Shown here: positions 1 to 5,724 of the stretch, piece after piece
How the letters are laid out: each line of letters begins with the position of its first letter
How positions within the stretch are numbered: the first letter of the stretch is position 1
Assembly: GCA_009665115.1 (NCBI GenBank)
Contig: WJXE01000062.1
Location: forward strand, 1 to 8,724
Length of the DNA stretch: 8,724 bases
Direction: 5' to 3'
Source of the DNA: Nitrosopumilales archaeon
GTDB lineage: Archaea > Thermoproteota > Nitrososphaeria > Nitrososphaerales > Nitrososphaeraceae
The notes under the pieces: model-generated
Database searches by the model: none
What the model saw: only the letters and a program-made list of their open reading frames with translations
What the model was told of the DNA's origin: nothing
Program-made: the position numbers and the translations under genes

Positions 1-305
1 TGATTTTACTGCTGTCTTATTTTCGTGTCAGCGATTCTTCTATCAAACCGGCTGGGTGTGCTGCTCTATTTCCTAATCAGGGGCTCATGGGTCTGTATTG
101 CCTCGGAACAATTTCAAATTTTAGAGGCAGGGGAGTTGCGAAGAAAATGATAGACGTCTCGCTACGAATAGCTCAGCAGCAGGGGTTGGACCTTCTGTTT
201 CTCCAGACGTTCACAAATGAAGGATTGTTCCCATTGTACAAAAAATTAGGATTTCGCTTCGTTTACAAGAAAAGAGTATATGCTTTGAAAAGAAATTCCA
301 ATTGA
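1..305 (+). CDS. GNAT-family N-acetyltransferase, C-terminal part (5' end outside window)
   Basis: The frame is open from base 3 to the TGA at 303-305, giving about 100 codons with no start needed inside the window, so this is the 3' end of a longer gene. The Met at 87 is probably internal, because the acetyl-CoA-binding core follows it immediately. The visible sequence has the GNAT motif A signature: a beta strand (GLYCLGTI), then the pyrophosphate-binding loop RGRGVA and the helix after it. The motif B region follows, with LLFLQTF and then LYKKLGFRFVYKK, the usual 'Y-kklGF' end of GNAT domains. GNAT enzymes transfer acetyl from acetyl-CoA to an amine on a small molecule or protein; nothing here shows the substrate. 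The gene ends 65 bp before the inositol-phosphate synthase gene, which has its own TATA-like element, so cotranscription is not required. Family assignment is fairly firm; function is unknown. Confidence 0.85.
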   Translation, partial: ILLLSYFRVSDSSIKPAGCAALFPNQGLMGLYCLGTISNFRGRGVAKKMIDVSLRIAQQQGLDLLFLQTFTNEGLFPLYKKLGFRFVYKKRVYALKRNSN

Positions 306-328
306 GTGCCAGTCCGATCACGATTCTT

Positions 329-344
329 GATAAAGATATTAAGC
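329..344 (+). promoter_or_regulatory. TATA-like element of the inositol-phosphate synthase gene
   Basis: The AT-rich stretch gataaagatattaagc lies 27-42 bp before the ATG at 371. This is the distance expected for an archaeal TATA box driving a leaderless or nearly leaderless mRNA. The bases just before the ATG (ctaactgtaa) contain no Shine-Dalgarno sequence, which fits. Assigned by position and composition only. Confidence 0.45.
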
Positions 345-370
345 TGTCTACAACGATACACTAACTGTAA

Positions 371-1444
371 ATGCGAAAAAAAGTTCGAGTAGCACTAGCG
401 GGAATCGGGAATTGTGCGTCTGCTCTTGTGCAGGGGACGCGATATTACTCTTCGGCTACTGAGAATAATCACGGGATAGGGCTCACAGCATATTCGCTTG
501 GGGGAATTCAACCAGCTGATATTGAATTTGTTGCAGCATTTGACGTTACTGATTCAAAGGTGGGAAAAGACCTTTCTGAGGCAATTTTTGCTAAACCAAA
601 TAATACTGTCACAATTACCAAAGTCGATAAAATGGATGTCAAAGTTACAAAATGTAATGTTTTCGACGGCGTGGGCAAGCATCTGAGTCAAAAGCTCAGA
701 ATTTCTGATAGGCCGGCTGCAGATGTGGCAGACGTCCTCAGGGACACTAAAACCGAAATACTTCTCAATTACTTGCCGGTTGGGAGCAGGGAAGCTACTC
801 AATATTATGCTAAGAGGTGTCTAGACGCTGGAGTCTGTTTCATTAATGCAATACCTGTCTTCATTGCATCCACTCCACAATGGCAGAATGCCTTCCAGAA
901 TAAGAATCTGCCCTGTGCAGGAGACGATGTAATGAGTCAATTGGGTGCGACCGTCCTCCACAAAACACTTGTAAAGTTATTCGTCGATAGAGGAGTAAAG
1001 ATAGATGAGACCTATCAGCTGAATATGGGAGGAGACATGGACTTTTACAACATGCTCGACGACGAAAGACTTGAGGATAAAAGGATCAGTAAGACAAAGG
1101 CGGTCGCAGCGATGGCGCCTTACGAGATTCCAATGCGGGTGGGGCCGTCAGATTTTGTTCGGTTTTTAGAAAACGATAAGGTATGTTATATCTCACTAAA
1201 GGGCAAGTACTTTGGTAACACGCCGATAGAACTGGATCTTAAGCTGCGGGTGGTAGATGCTTACAATAGCGCGGGAGTCATGATCGATGCCGTTAGAGGA
1301 GCTAAATTAGCTCTGGATAGGTCTATCAGCGGGCCTCTCGAAAGTATAAGTGCGTACTGTTTTAAACATCCCCCAATACACATGTCGTATTCACAAGCGA
1401 AGACCAATTTCTTAGAATTTATCGAAGGCAAACGAGACCGCTAG
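371..1444 (+). CDS. ino1: myo-inositol-1(3)-phosphate synthase, archaeal/actinobacterial type
   Basis: This 357-residue enzyme converts D-glucose 6-phosphate to myo-inositol 3-phosphate (L-myo-inositol 1-phosphate) using NAD+ as a recycled cofactor. It is the first step toward inositol phospholipid head groups (archaetidylinositol) and inositol-based solutes. The length fits the short prokaryotic family, as opposed to the roughly 500-residue eukaryotic form. The N-terminal Rossmann domain opens with the dinucleotide-binding loop AGIGNCAS (residues 10-17). The central catalytic region shows LLNYLPVGS, the conserved INAIPVFIAS, and AGDDVMSQLGAT. The run NMGGDMDFYNMLD...RISKTKAV carries the active-site lysines of the family. 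VGPSDFV and the C-terminal VVDAYNSAGVMIDAVR are also family hallmarks; the usual 'DSPNSAG' reads DAYNSAG here. The start at 371 puts the Rossmann glycine loop at the normal distance from the N-terminus. No phosphatase or CDP-alcohol transferase gene is adjacent. Identification is secure; which end product the cell makes is not visible. Confidence 0.95.
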   Translation: MRKKVRVALAGIGNCASALVQGTRYYSSATENNHGIGLTAYSLGGIQPADIEFVAAFDVTDSKVGKDLSEAIFAKPNNTVTITKVDKMDVKVTKCNVFDGVGKHLSQKLRISDRPAADVADVLRDTKTEILLNYLPVGSREATQYYAKRCLDAGVCFINAIPVFIASTPQWQNAFQNKNLPCAGDDVMSQLGATVLHKTLVKLFVDRGVKIDETYQLNMGGDMDFYNMLDDERLEDKRISKTKAVAAMAPYEIPMRVGPSDFVRFLENDKVCYISLKGKYFGNTPIELDLKLRVVDAYNSAGVMIDAVRGAKLALDRSISGPLESISAYCFKHPPIHMSYSQAKTNFLEFIEGKRDR

Positions 1445-1490
1445 CAATCTGATGAACAAATAGGAGAGTCATTATTTACTGGCTTAGGAA

Positions 1491-1528
1491 TTTTCTGACT
1501 CTTGAACTTTTGGGAAATGATGTTCAAG
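1491..1528 (+). terminator. T-rich tract and hairpin after the inositol-phosphate synthase gene
   Basis: About 50 bp after the stop there is a pyrimidine-rich run with repeated T tracts (ttttctgactcttgaactttt). It overlaps a hairpin with perfect 7-bp arms cttgaac (1501-1507) and gttcaag (1522-1528) around a 14-nt loop. Archaeal termination mainly depends on T tracts, so this is the best 3'-end candidate for the gene, but it is not diagnostic. Confidence 0.35.
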
Positions 1529-1576
1529 CTTTAGGAACACGTTGTCCTGAGTAGATTGTCAATAATAATTTTACAC

Positions 1577-1590
1577 GTAATAAATAAAGG
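1577..1590 (+). promoter_or_regulatory. TATA-like element of the GHKL ATPase gene
   Basis: The sequence taataaataaag lies about 27-38 bp upstream of the ATG at 1616 in an AT-rich stretch. No Shine-Dalgarno sequence precedes the ATG (aaacaagtaATG), consistent with a leaderless transcript starting close to the start codon. Confidence 0.45.
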
Positions 1591-1615
1591 TAAGTAAGTA
1601 CCCGTCAAACAAGTA

Positions 1616-3271
1616 ATGACAACTGAATTAAGAGTACATCCATCATTTTTCAGAGAATTCGCTACAAAAACTTGGGTTTCGCCAAATGAGATTGTTAAGG
1701 AACTAATCGAAAATGCATTTGACGAGGATGCTACGATTTCCGTTGTGACGATAATGAAAGACGGCTCAGTTGTGATCGAGGATAATGCAGGTATGGACCA
1801 GGATAGTATGGAAAAATTCTTGCTCTTAGGATCTCCTCACAAAAAACATGATAGAATCTCACCGAGGTTAAACCGAGTCAGGACGGGAAGGTACGGAACC
1901 GGGAGACTATCGTTTCTTACTTCGTTCGAAAGTATGAAGATCAGGACAAAACGACATAAGTTTGAGAAGACCATCGTGATAGATGGTAACACTCTCGACA
2001 AGCTTTTTAGCGGAAATGCTCTGTTGGACGAATTGCACGAGTCTTCCCTAGGCCGTAACGGTACGGAGCTAACACTTAAAGGTTCGAAAACAGTTATTGA
2101 CGCGTTCAGACTGATAAAAGAAATCCGTAAACTCGCGATCCTAAGACAACCCTTGTTCGAAGTTTATATCAAGGAGGCAGATAAATTTGTTGAATGGGAT
2201 CGTAGTGGTGCTCAGCAGATAATCGCCCCGGATATACAGGGGCATAGGATCATGTTAAATCTAGAAGACGGTCGAATAACCGGTGAACTCGTTATTGCCA
2301 GAAGACCTCTGACTGAGGATGAAAAGGGAATAGCTATTATGGTTGGAAATCACATAGTAACGCGCGGTAATTTTGGCTTTGATACTAAATTAAGCAGGGT
2401 GACAGGATTCGTGAGGTGTGATACACTAACCTCAAGGTTTGCTGACAAATCAGCGATAATCGAAGACGAGGAATACGCAAAATTCAACCAGGCAATGAGA
2501 GCTTTTATCATAGAAACAGTGTTGCCCAGTTTAACAGAGTATGAAGACGTTTTGATTACACGAGAAGAATCGAAGATCTACAGGGAGATCGATAAAGTGC
2601 TCGGTCAGGCCATTGTTGAAAATCTGGAAACTCAACAAGAGGTAGAGGGCTATGAGATAATTGATGTCAATGAAAAGGCACCGATAGAGGAGGGTGAACC
2701 ATCCGCCGCCCTTTTTGCAAATATTTCCAGCGATGAGAAGACATCTTTCATCGTATCCAAGGAAGCACAGTCGCATGGCGGGACTAAAATTGAGTCACCT
2801 CCCATATCCGAAACGACTATCACGCAGCCGCGCCAGATTCAGCAACCAACTCCTCACGTCGGTTCACTTTCAGAAACTGATAAGACGAATTTGAATCTCT
2901 TACAACCAGAACAGGTTGTCGCAGTCACAACTCCTGTCAATACGGTGATAACCAAACAGATTAAGAAACCAATACTGAAAAGAACATTTGCGTTAAAAAA
3001 AGTTGGCTATAAGGTTATCCCATATGAGGATGAATATGATTCTAGATACAGCTTCAAGAATGAGAATGTAGTATTTGTAAATAAGGCGAACTCAACTTAC
3101 AAAGCAGAATCTACGCGAGGGGAGGAGTTCCTTTTAAGGCATATTATTAGTATTGTGGCAGAGGCATTGGCAGAAACAAAACATCCAGAGGGCAAAGATG
3201 CCCTTGAACTTCAGAACAGGCTCGTTGCCGAAGCGATAAGAATTCATGACCGTGCTCTCACAAGAAAATGA
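1616..3271 (+). CDS. GHKL-superfamily ATPase (MORC/Hsp90/MutL-like), role unknown
   Basis: The protein has 551 residues. Residues 1-160 form a GHKL (Bergerat-fold) ATP-binding domain. The N-box is ELIENAFDEDA (29-39), with Glu29 and Asn33 in the catalytic-base and Mg-ligand positions. The G1 box is EDNAGM (55-60), then LLLGSPHK (69-76), and the G2 lid glycines lie in TGRYGTGRLSF (90-100). The domain closes with GTELTLKG. There is no DHp/His-box, so it is not a sensor kinase. Residues about 160-330 would be the transducer domain seen in MORC, MutL and Hsp90 relatives. Residues about 350-445 are rich in Glu, Thr, Pro and Gln and look like a disordered linker. Residues about 455-551 form a small mixed alpha/beta domain with FKNENVVFVNKANSTYKAES and a helical end, recalling the C-terminal domain of stand-alone bacterial paraMORC-type ATPases. 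Such proteins are thought to clamp or remodel DNA or proteins by ATP-driven dimerisation. The partner here is unknown, and neither a nuclease nor a methylase is adjacent. The fold is secure; the function is not known. Confidence 0.8.
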   Translation: MTTELRVHPSFFREFATKTWVSPNEIVKELIENAFDEDATISVVTIMKDGSVVIEDNAGMDQDSMEKFLLLGSPHKKHDRISPRLNRVRTGRYGTGRLSFLTSFESMKIRTKRHKFEKTIVIDGNTLDKLFSGNALLDELHESSLGRNGTELTLKGSKTVIDAFRLIKEIRKLAILRQPLFEVYIKEADKFVEWDRSGAQQIIAPDIQGHRIMLNLEDGRITGELVIARRPLTEDEKGIAIMVGNHIVTRGNFGFDTKLSRVTGFVRCDTLTSRFADKSAIIEDEEYAKFNQAMRAFIIETVLPSLTEYEDVLITREESKIYREIDKVLGQAIVENLETQQEVEGYEIIDVNEKAPIEEGEPSAALFANISSDEKTSFIVSKEAQSHGGTKIESPPISETTITQPRQIQQPTPHVGSLSETDKTNLNLLQPEQVVAVTTPVNTVITKQIKKPILKRTFALKKVGYKVIPYEDEYDSRYSFKNENVVFVNKANSTYKAESTRGEEFLLRHIISIVAEALAETKHPEGKDALELQNRLVAEAIRIHDRALTRK

Positions 3272-3290
3272 AAATCAAACGATTCACTCC

Positions 3291-3339
3291 CTAATTTCTA
3301 ATCTTTTTCACCTTCGAGGTATGCGGTAGATATTTTTTT
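3291..3339 (+). terminator. Putative T-tract terminator after the GHKL ATPase gene
   Basis: Within 70 bp of the stop there are two T tracts, ctttttc (3303-3309) and a T7 run at 3333-3339 (tattttttta). Both lie in a pyrimidine-rich stretch without a strong hairpin. This matches the usual archaeal intrinsic termination signal and separates this gene from the proteasome gene. Confidence 0.5.
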
Positions 3340-3407
3340 AGATCGGTTTCGATTCCGGGGGGTTTAGCACAACGCGCTCGTCAAGTATGATTAATTGATA
3401 GAAACGC

Positions 3408-3434
3408 CTAAATCTGCCCCACATAGGATATATC
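3408..3434 (+). promoter_or_regulatory. Candidate TATA elements of the proteasome beta gene
   Basis: Two AT-rich elements are possible. cctaaatct, at about 3408-3416, is suitably spaced for the ATG at 3445. ggatatatcc, at about 3425-3434, would place transcription start near 3456, which fits an alternative start at the second in-frame ATG (3460). The choice decides whether the protein begins MAFQFMPGATA or MPGATA. Only 5'-end mapping can settle it. Confidence 0.3.
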
Positions 3435-3444
3435 CCAGACTATA

Positions 3445-4041
3445 ATGGCATTCCAATTTATGCCAGGTGCAACCGCTGTCGGAATCTCATTCGACAACGG
3501 GGTTGTATTGGCATCAGAAAAACGCGTTTCATACGGGAACTTCGTGGTAAACAAGAATACAAAGAAAACTTTTCCGGTCACTGATAAGGTCGGAGCGGCA
3601 TGTGCCGGTATGATTGCTGATATGCAAATTTTGGTAAGACAGGTGGGAGCGCTAGCCAAGATTAGAAAGCTCGAAACTAGACGTAGTGTGCCTCCAAATT
3701 CTATTGCAAAGATGATGTCTGTGATAATGTTCGAACGGAGATTCTTTCCGTTATTGACGCAGGTGATAGTAGGGGGAATAGACAACAAACCGCAAATCTA
3801 TACTTTGGATCCTCTTGGTTCTGTGCTTCCTGATGAGTACGCCGCAGTCGGATCAGGTGCGGAAATGGCACTTGGTGTTATGGACGGTGAATTCAGAGCC
3901 AACATGTCAGAACAGAGTGCAAAAGAGCTAGCAGTCAAGGCAATTAAATCATCTATTCAAAGAGACTCCGCAAGCGGCGATGGAATTGACGTATTATCCA
4001 TGACACAAAATCACCAAGAAGAGGAGAGCTTAACTCTCTAA
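3445..4041 (+). CDS. psmB: Proteasome beta subunit lacking the catalytic Thr1 (non-catalytic type)
   Basis: This 198-residue beta subunit belongs to the 20S proteasome, the cytosolic barrel protease built from two alpha and two beta heptameric rings. The Ntn-hydrolase fold is clear: GVVLASEKR near the N-terminus, ACAGMIADMQ, VGGIDNKPQIYTLDPLGS, AAVGSGAEMALG and QRDSASGDGIDV. In active subunits a propeptide is cut before Thr1 in G-TTTVG. Here the same place reads G-ATAVG, so residue 1 of the mature numbering is Ala and autocleavage and peptide hydrolysis should be absent. The other active-site positions are kept: Glu17 (also Glu in the Thermoplasma enzyme), Lys33, the Ser of GSG (129), and Asp166/Ser169 in RDSAS. 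The sequence resembles the inactive beta1-type subunit of Sulfolobales, which assembles with a second, active beta. That partner must be encoded elsewhere, and neither an alpha gene nor a PAN gene is adjacent. The start could be the ATG at 3445 or the one at 3460. Confidence 0.93.
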   Translation: MAFQFMPGATAVGISFDNGVVLASEKRVSYGNFVVNKNTKKTFPVTDKVGAACAGMIADMQILVRQVGALAKIRKLETRRSVPPNSIAKMMSVIMFERRFFPLLTQVIVGGIDNKPQIYTLDPLGSVLPDEYAAVGSGAEMALGVMDGEFRANMSEQSAKELAVKAIKSSIQRDSASGDGIDVLSMTQNHQEEESLTL

Positions 4042-4079
4042 ACCAGATGTCTGTCCTGGAGATTAGAGATTAAGTGACG

Positions 4080-4101
4080 ATTCACTCACTTTTGAGTGAA
4101 T
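4080..4101. repeat. Perfect 9-bp inverted repeat with a 4-nt spacer, between psmB and the permease gene
   Basis: The arms attcactca (4080-4088) and tgagtgaat (4093-4101) pair perfectly around cttt. It lies 38 bp after the psmB stop and about 28 bp upstream of the TATA-like element of the permease gene. No T run follows (next bases ggcagaac), so a bacterial-type terminator is unlikely. It could be an operator for the permease gene or a 3' mRNA hairpin of psmB. Confidence 0.6.
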
Positions 4102-4128
4102 GGCAGAACAACGGTCCGTAGAGTCTAA

Positions 4129-4140
4129 ACCCTAAAAAAT
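4129..4140 (+). promoter_or_regulatory. TATA-like element of the ABC-2 permease gene
   Basis: The A-rich element ccctaaaaaatc lies 22-33 bp before the ATG at 4162, the usual archaeal spacing for a leaderless start. No Shine-Dalgarno sequence is present (cgattactatATG). Confidence 0.4.
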
Positions 4141-4161
4141 CGTGTTGCCATCGATTACTAT

Positions 4162-4929
4162 ATGATAACTACCAGAGTGAAAGAATCGAAAGGATTCTTA
4201 GTTCTTAAGCAAGTACTTTTGATTGCATATTTGACAGGAATCCTATGGCTGCGGAGGAATCCAATATCTATGGTCTTTTCTGCAATAAGTCCCTTTTCGC
4301 TATTATTTGTTTTATTCGTGGTTAGCAATGGACATTACATCCAGTTTGCCGTCGCCGGGAGCCTTGTTATGGCATTAGTAGGTTATGGGCTAGCTCTTGG
4401 ACAAGACATATCTTTTTACAAGACTGAATACAAAATCCAAGATGTCTTTGTCGCATCGCCGGTTTCCCCCTTGACATACATGACAGGGCTGGCATTGTCG
4501 CAACTGTTATTTGGGTTTCCGGCGTTAGCTGTGCTTACCGTACTAGCGGCTTTCTTCGGAACCTCGATTAGTAACATACCGTTATTGATCTCAACTATTT
4601 TCTTGATTTGGGGATCGATGTCTGCCATGGGCTTTTTTCTTTCGTCCCATATGCTGCATATGCGAAATGCAACTCAGGTTATCTCATTTGTAAATGTCAT
4701 ATTAGCTGTGTTACCGCCTGTCTTTTATTCGATCGGTAGGCTACCGTTGGACCTACAGTATCTGGCATATATCGTCCCGACAACCCACGCTTCCCTGATG
4801 TTACAGTACACTATGGGGCTTCCAACTCCGAAAGAATGGTCAATTGCTCTTGGCCTGTTAGTGCAAGTCTCGTACTTGATCGGCTTTGTTATGCTGGCGA
4901 AAACAAAGGCAATTTGGCGGGAGGTCTAG
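4162..4929 (+). CDS. ABC-2-type transporter permease
   Basis: The protein is 255 residues with six hydrophobic spans, at about 35-55, 59-79, 105-131, 137-160, 172-190 and 228-246. This is the standard ABC-2 (type V exporter) permease topology. Between spans two and three is the cytosolic elbow with EYKIQDVFVASPVSPLTYMTGL. The pattern of a conserved acidic or basic helix followed by 'l..sPvs' is the family's coupling region, which contacts the ATPase. Late in the protein, the PTTHASLMLQ segment is also typical of these permeases. Members usually export drugs, lipids or polysaccharides, or give self-resistance, working as a dimer with two ATP-binding subunits. The ATPase gene normally lies directly upstream, but here that place is taken by psmB and a promoter, so the partner must be elsewhere or shared. 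The substrate cannot be read from the sequence. The family call is strong. Confidence 0.88.
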   Translation: MITTRVKESKGFLVLKQVLLIAYLTGILWLRRNPISMVFSAISPFSLLFVLFVVSNGHYIQFAVAGSLVMALVGYGLALGQDISFYKTEYKIQDVFVASPVSPLTYMTGLALSQLLFGFPALAVLTVLAAFFGTSISNIPLLISTIFLIWGSMSAMGFFLSSHMLHMRNATQVISFVNVILAVLPPVFYSIGRLPLDLQYLAYIVPTTHASLMLQYTMGLPTPKEWSIALGLLVQVSYLIGFVMLAKTKAIWREV

Positions 4930-4939
4930 AGAAAGACCT
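4922..4939. terminator. Hairpin over the permease stop codon, in the gap of a convergent pair
   Basis: aggtct (4922-4927) and agacct (4934-4939) form a perfect 6-bp stem with a 6-nt loop that includes the end of the permease stop codon (4927-4929). Only 43 bp separate the permease and the opposing winged-helix gene, so a 3'-end structure usable in both directions is plausible. A 6-bp stem can easily arise by chance. Confidence 0.25.
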
Positions 4940-4972
4940 ACGCGTTACGACTAATCCCAAGCTATTTGTTGT

Positions 4973-5251
4973 TCACCTTACTATTATATTGTCGGTCATA
5001 ACAACTACATCATTTAACTGTCTATAAATTTCTAAGAAACGCATTCCTCTACTTGTTGTCCGGTAAATTCTGTCTGTTTGTCTGTATTCTATTAAACCAT
5101 TTTCGAGCAAGAGCGCTAAGTATTCTTTCAGCTGTGGATAAGATAAATATACCCTGTGCATAATTTTTGCTTGTATAGATTTACTCGAATTGGCAGTTTC
5201 GAGGATTTCGGCAATTATTTCTAGTCTACTTCTGTGTTTCATGACTTGCAT
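4973..5251 (-). CDS. Small winged-helix DNA-binding protein (HTH_45-like)
   Basis: The protein is 92 residues, nearly all one winged-helix domain. It has an N-terminal helix (KHRSRLEIIAEILETA), then SIQAKIMHRVYLSYPQLKEYL, which supplies the helix-turn-helix (helices 2 and 3). LLLENGLIEYRQTDRIYRTT is the beta wing, and SRGMRFLEIYRQLNDV is a C-terminal helix usually used for dimerisation. This layout matches the short archaeal winged-helix proteins that occur in many copies in Nitrososphaerota, generally taken as transcription regulators. The start could be the ATG at 5249-5251 or the ATG three codons later (5240-5242). The second begins MKHRSRLEI, as most relatives of this type do, so it may be the true start. 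The gene is convergent with the ABC permease and divergent from the histidine kinase across 666 bp. A regulatory role for either neighbour is possible but unproven. No effector-binding domain is present. Confidence 0.85.
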   Translation of the reverse strand: MQVMKHRSRLEIIAEILETANSSKSIQAKIMHRVYLSYPQLKEYLALLLENGLIEYRQTDRIYRTTSRGMRFLEIYRQLNDVVVMTDNIIVR

Positions 5252-5370
5252 AACATAATAATCTCTTCGAATAAAAGCCGCACTAAATACTATTATGGTA
5301 TTCTTTTTTCAATATTCTGATTAATTCTTTCATTTAGATATTTTTCTCTATTCTGGATTACCATAACAAT

Positions 5371-5384
5371 TATTGATATCAATA
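5371..5384. repeat. 14-bp perfect palindrome, possible operator
   Basis: tattgatatcaata reads the same on both strands. It is 120 bp upstream of the winged-helix gene start and far from the kinase gene. AT-rich DNA produces such palindromes by chance about once in a window of this size, so the operator role is only a suggestion. Confidence 0.3.
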
Positions 5385-5619
5385 CTGTGAACATGTTACT
5401 ATGAATTAGTATCAGTAATGACCGAATCATTATAGGATGCTAGATAGTCACCGACATATGTTACGAGTGATTGCTAATAAAGAAAAGCAACCAGTGAACA
5501 TTAGGTCATGCATTCAATCAGCCCCATTATGGTTATTATTGTAGGCTAGGACGCAGTCAATTAATGCCGTATTACAAAAAAACTTCTTCAAAACACGCAA
5601 AACACTGTCGTTATAGTCC

Positions 5620-5633
5620 AATTTCTTGAAATT
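5620..5633. repeat. Dyad aatttc-tt-gaaatt upstream of an orphan TATA-like element
   Basis: Six-base arms with a 2-bp centre form an operator-sized dyad ending 27 bp before the TATA-like element at 5661. That is where archaeal activators commonly bind. It may be fortuitous. Confidence 0.25.
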
Positions 5634-5660
5634 AGGCCAATAACAATTGAGACTCCCACC

Positions 5661-5670
5661 GTTTATAAAT
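5661..5670 (+). promoter_or_regulatory. Orphan TATA-like element (gtttataaat)
   Basis: This is among the best TATA-box matches in the window, but no coding start lies 20-40 bp downstream. Transcription would begin near 5690-5697, inside the duplicated 17-mer and just before the inverted-repeat cluster at 5725-5804. It may drive a small RNA or a long leader for the histidine kinase mRNA (about 225 nt). Confidence 0.3.
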
Positions 5671-5682
5671 CGTCAACCTGTG

Positions 5683-5722
5683 ATTGTAATTCCATCGGCT
5701 TGAAAATTGTAATTCCATCGGC
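5683..5722 (+). repeat. Tandem pair of a 17-bp direct repeat, 23-bp period
   Basis: attgtaattccatcggc occurs exactly at 5683-5699 and again at 5706-5722, separated by ttgaaa. An exact 17-mer repeated at this distance is very unlikely by chance. The 23-bp period is close to two helical turns, so the two copies face the same side of the DNA, as in paired regulator-binding sites. A recent small duplication is the simpler alternative. Two copies are too few, and the spacer far too short, for a CRISPR array. Confidence 0.8.
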
Positions 5723-5724
5723 CA

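Noticed and set aside
87..305. Complete 72-residue protein starting at the ATG at 87
   Set aside because: The frame is open upstream to the window edge, and a GNAT fold needs the N-terminal strands that would precede this Met, so it is the tail of a longer gene.
1449..1550. Box C/D-like order: ctgatga (1449), ctga (1495), atgatgt (1517), ctga (1547)
   Set aside because: The spacers (39, 18 and 23 nt) do not match the roughly 12-nt guide spacing of archaeal C/D sRNAs, the first C box starts with c instead of a purine, and short boxes like these recur by chance.
3343..3362. tRNA T-arm-like sequence ggtttcgattccgg
   Set aside because: The loop resembles TTCRANY, but the flanking 5-bp stem does not pair and no acceptor, D or anticodon arm is found upstream.
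3408..3788. 126-codon open frame on the minus strand
   Set aside because: It is antisense to the well-supported proteasome beta gene and has no domain features.
3279..4087. 11-mer acgattcactc found after both the GHKL gene (3279-3289) and psmB (4077-4087)
   Set aside because: Several exact 11-mer pairs are expected by chance in a window of this size. The second copy is already covered by the 4080-4101 hairpin.
5471..5490. ttgct/agcaa hairpin with a 10-nt loop
   Set aside because: A 5-bp stem is expected many times by chance.
5508..5549. 14-codon hydrophobic frame MHSISPIMVIIVG
   Set aside because: Too short, with no suitably placed promoter or ribosome site and no family resemblance.
5683..5722. 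CRISPR-like repeat pair
   Set aside because: Only two 17-bp units with a 6-bp spacer; no array, leader or cas genes.
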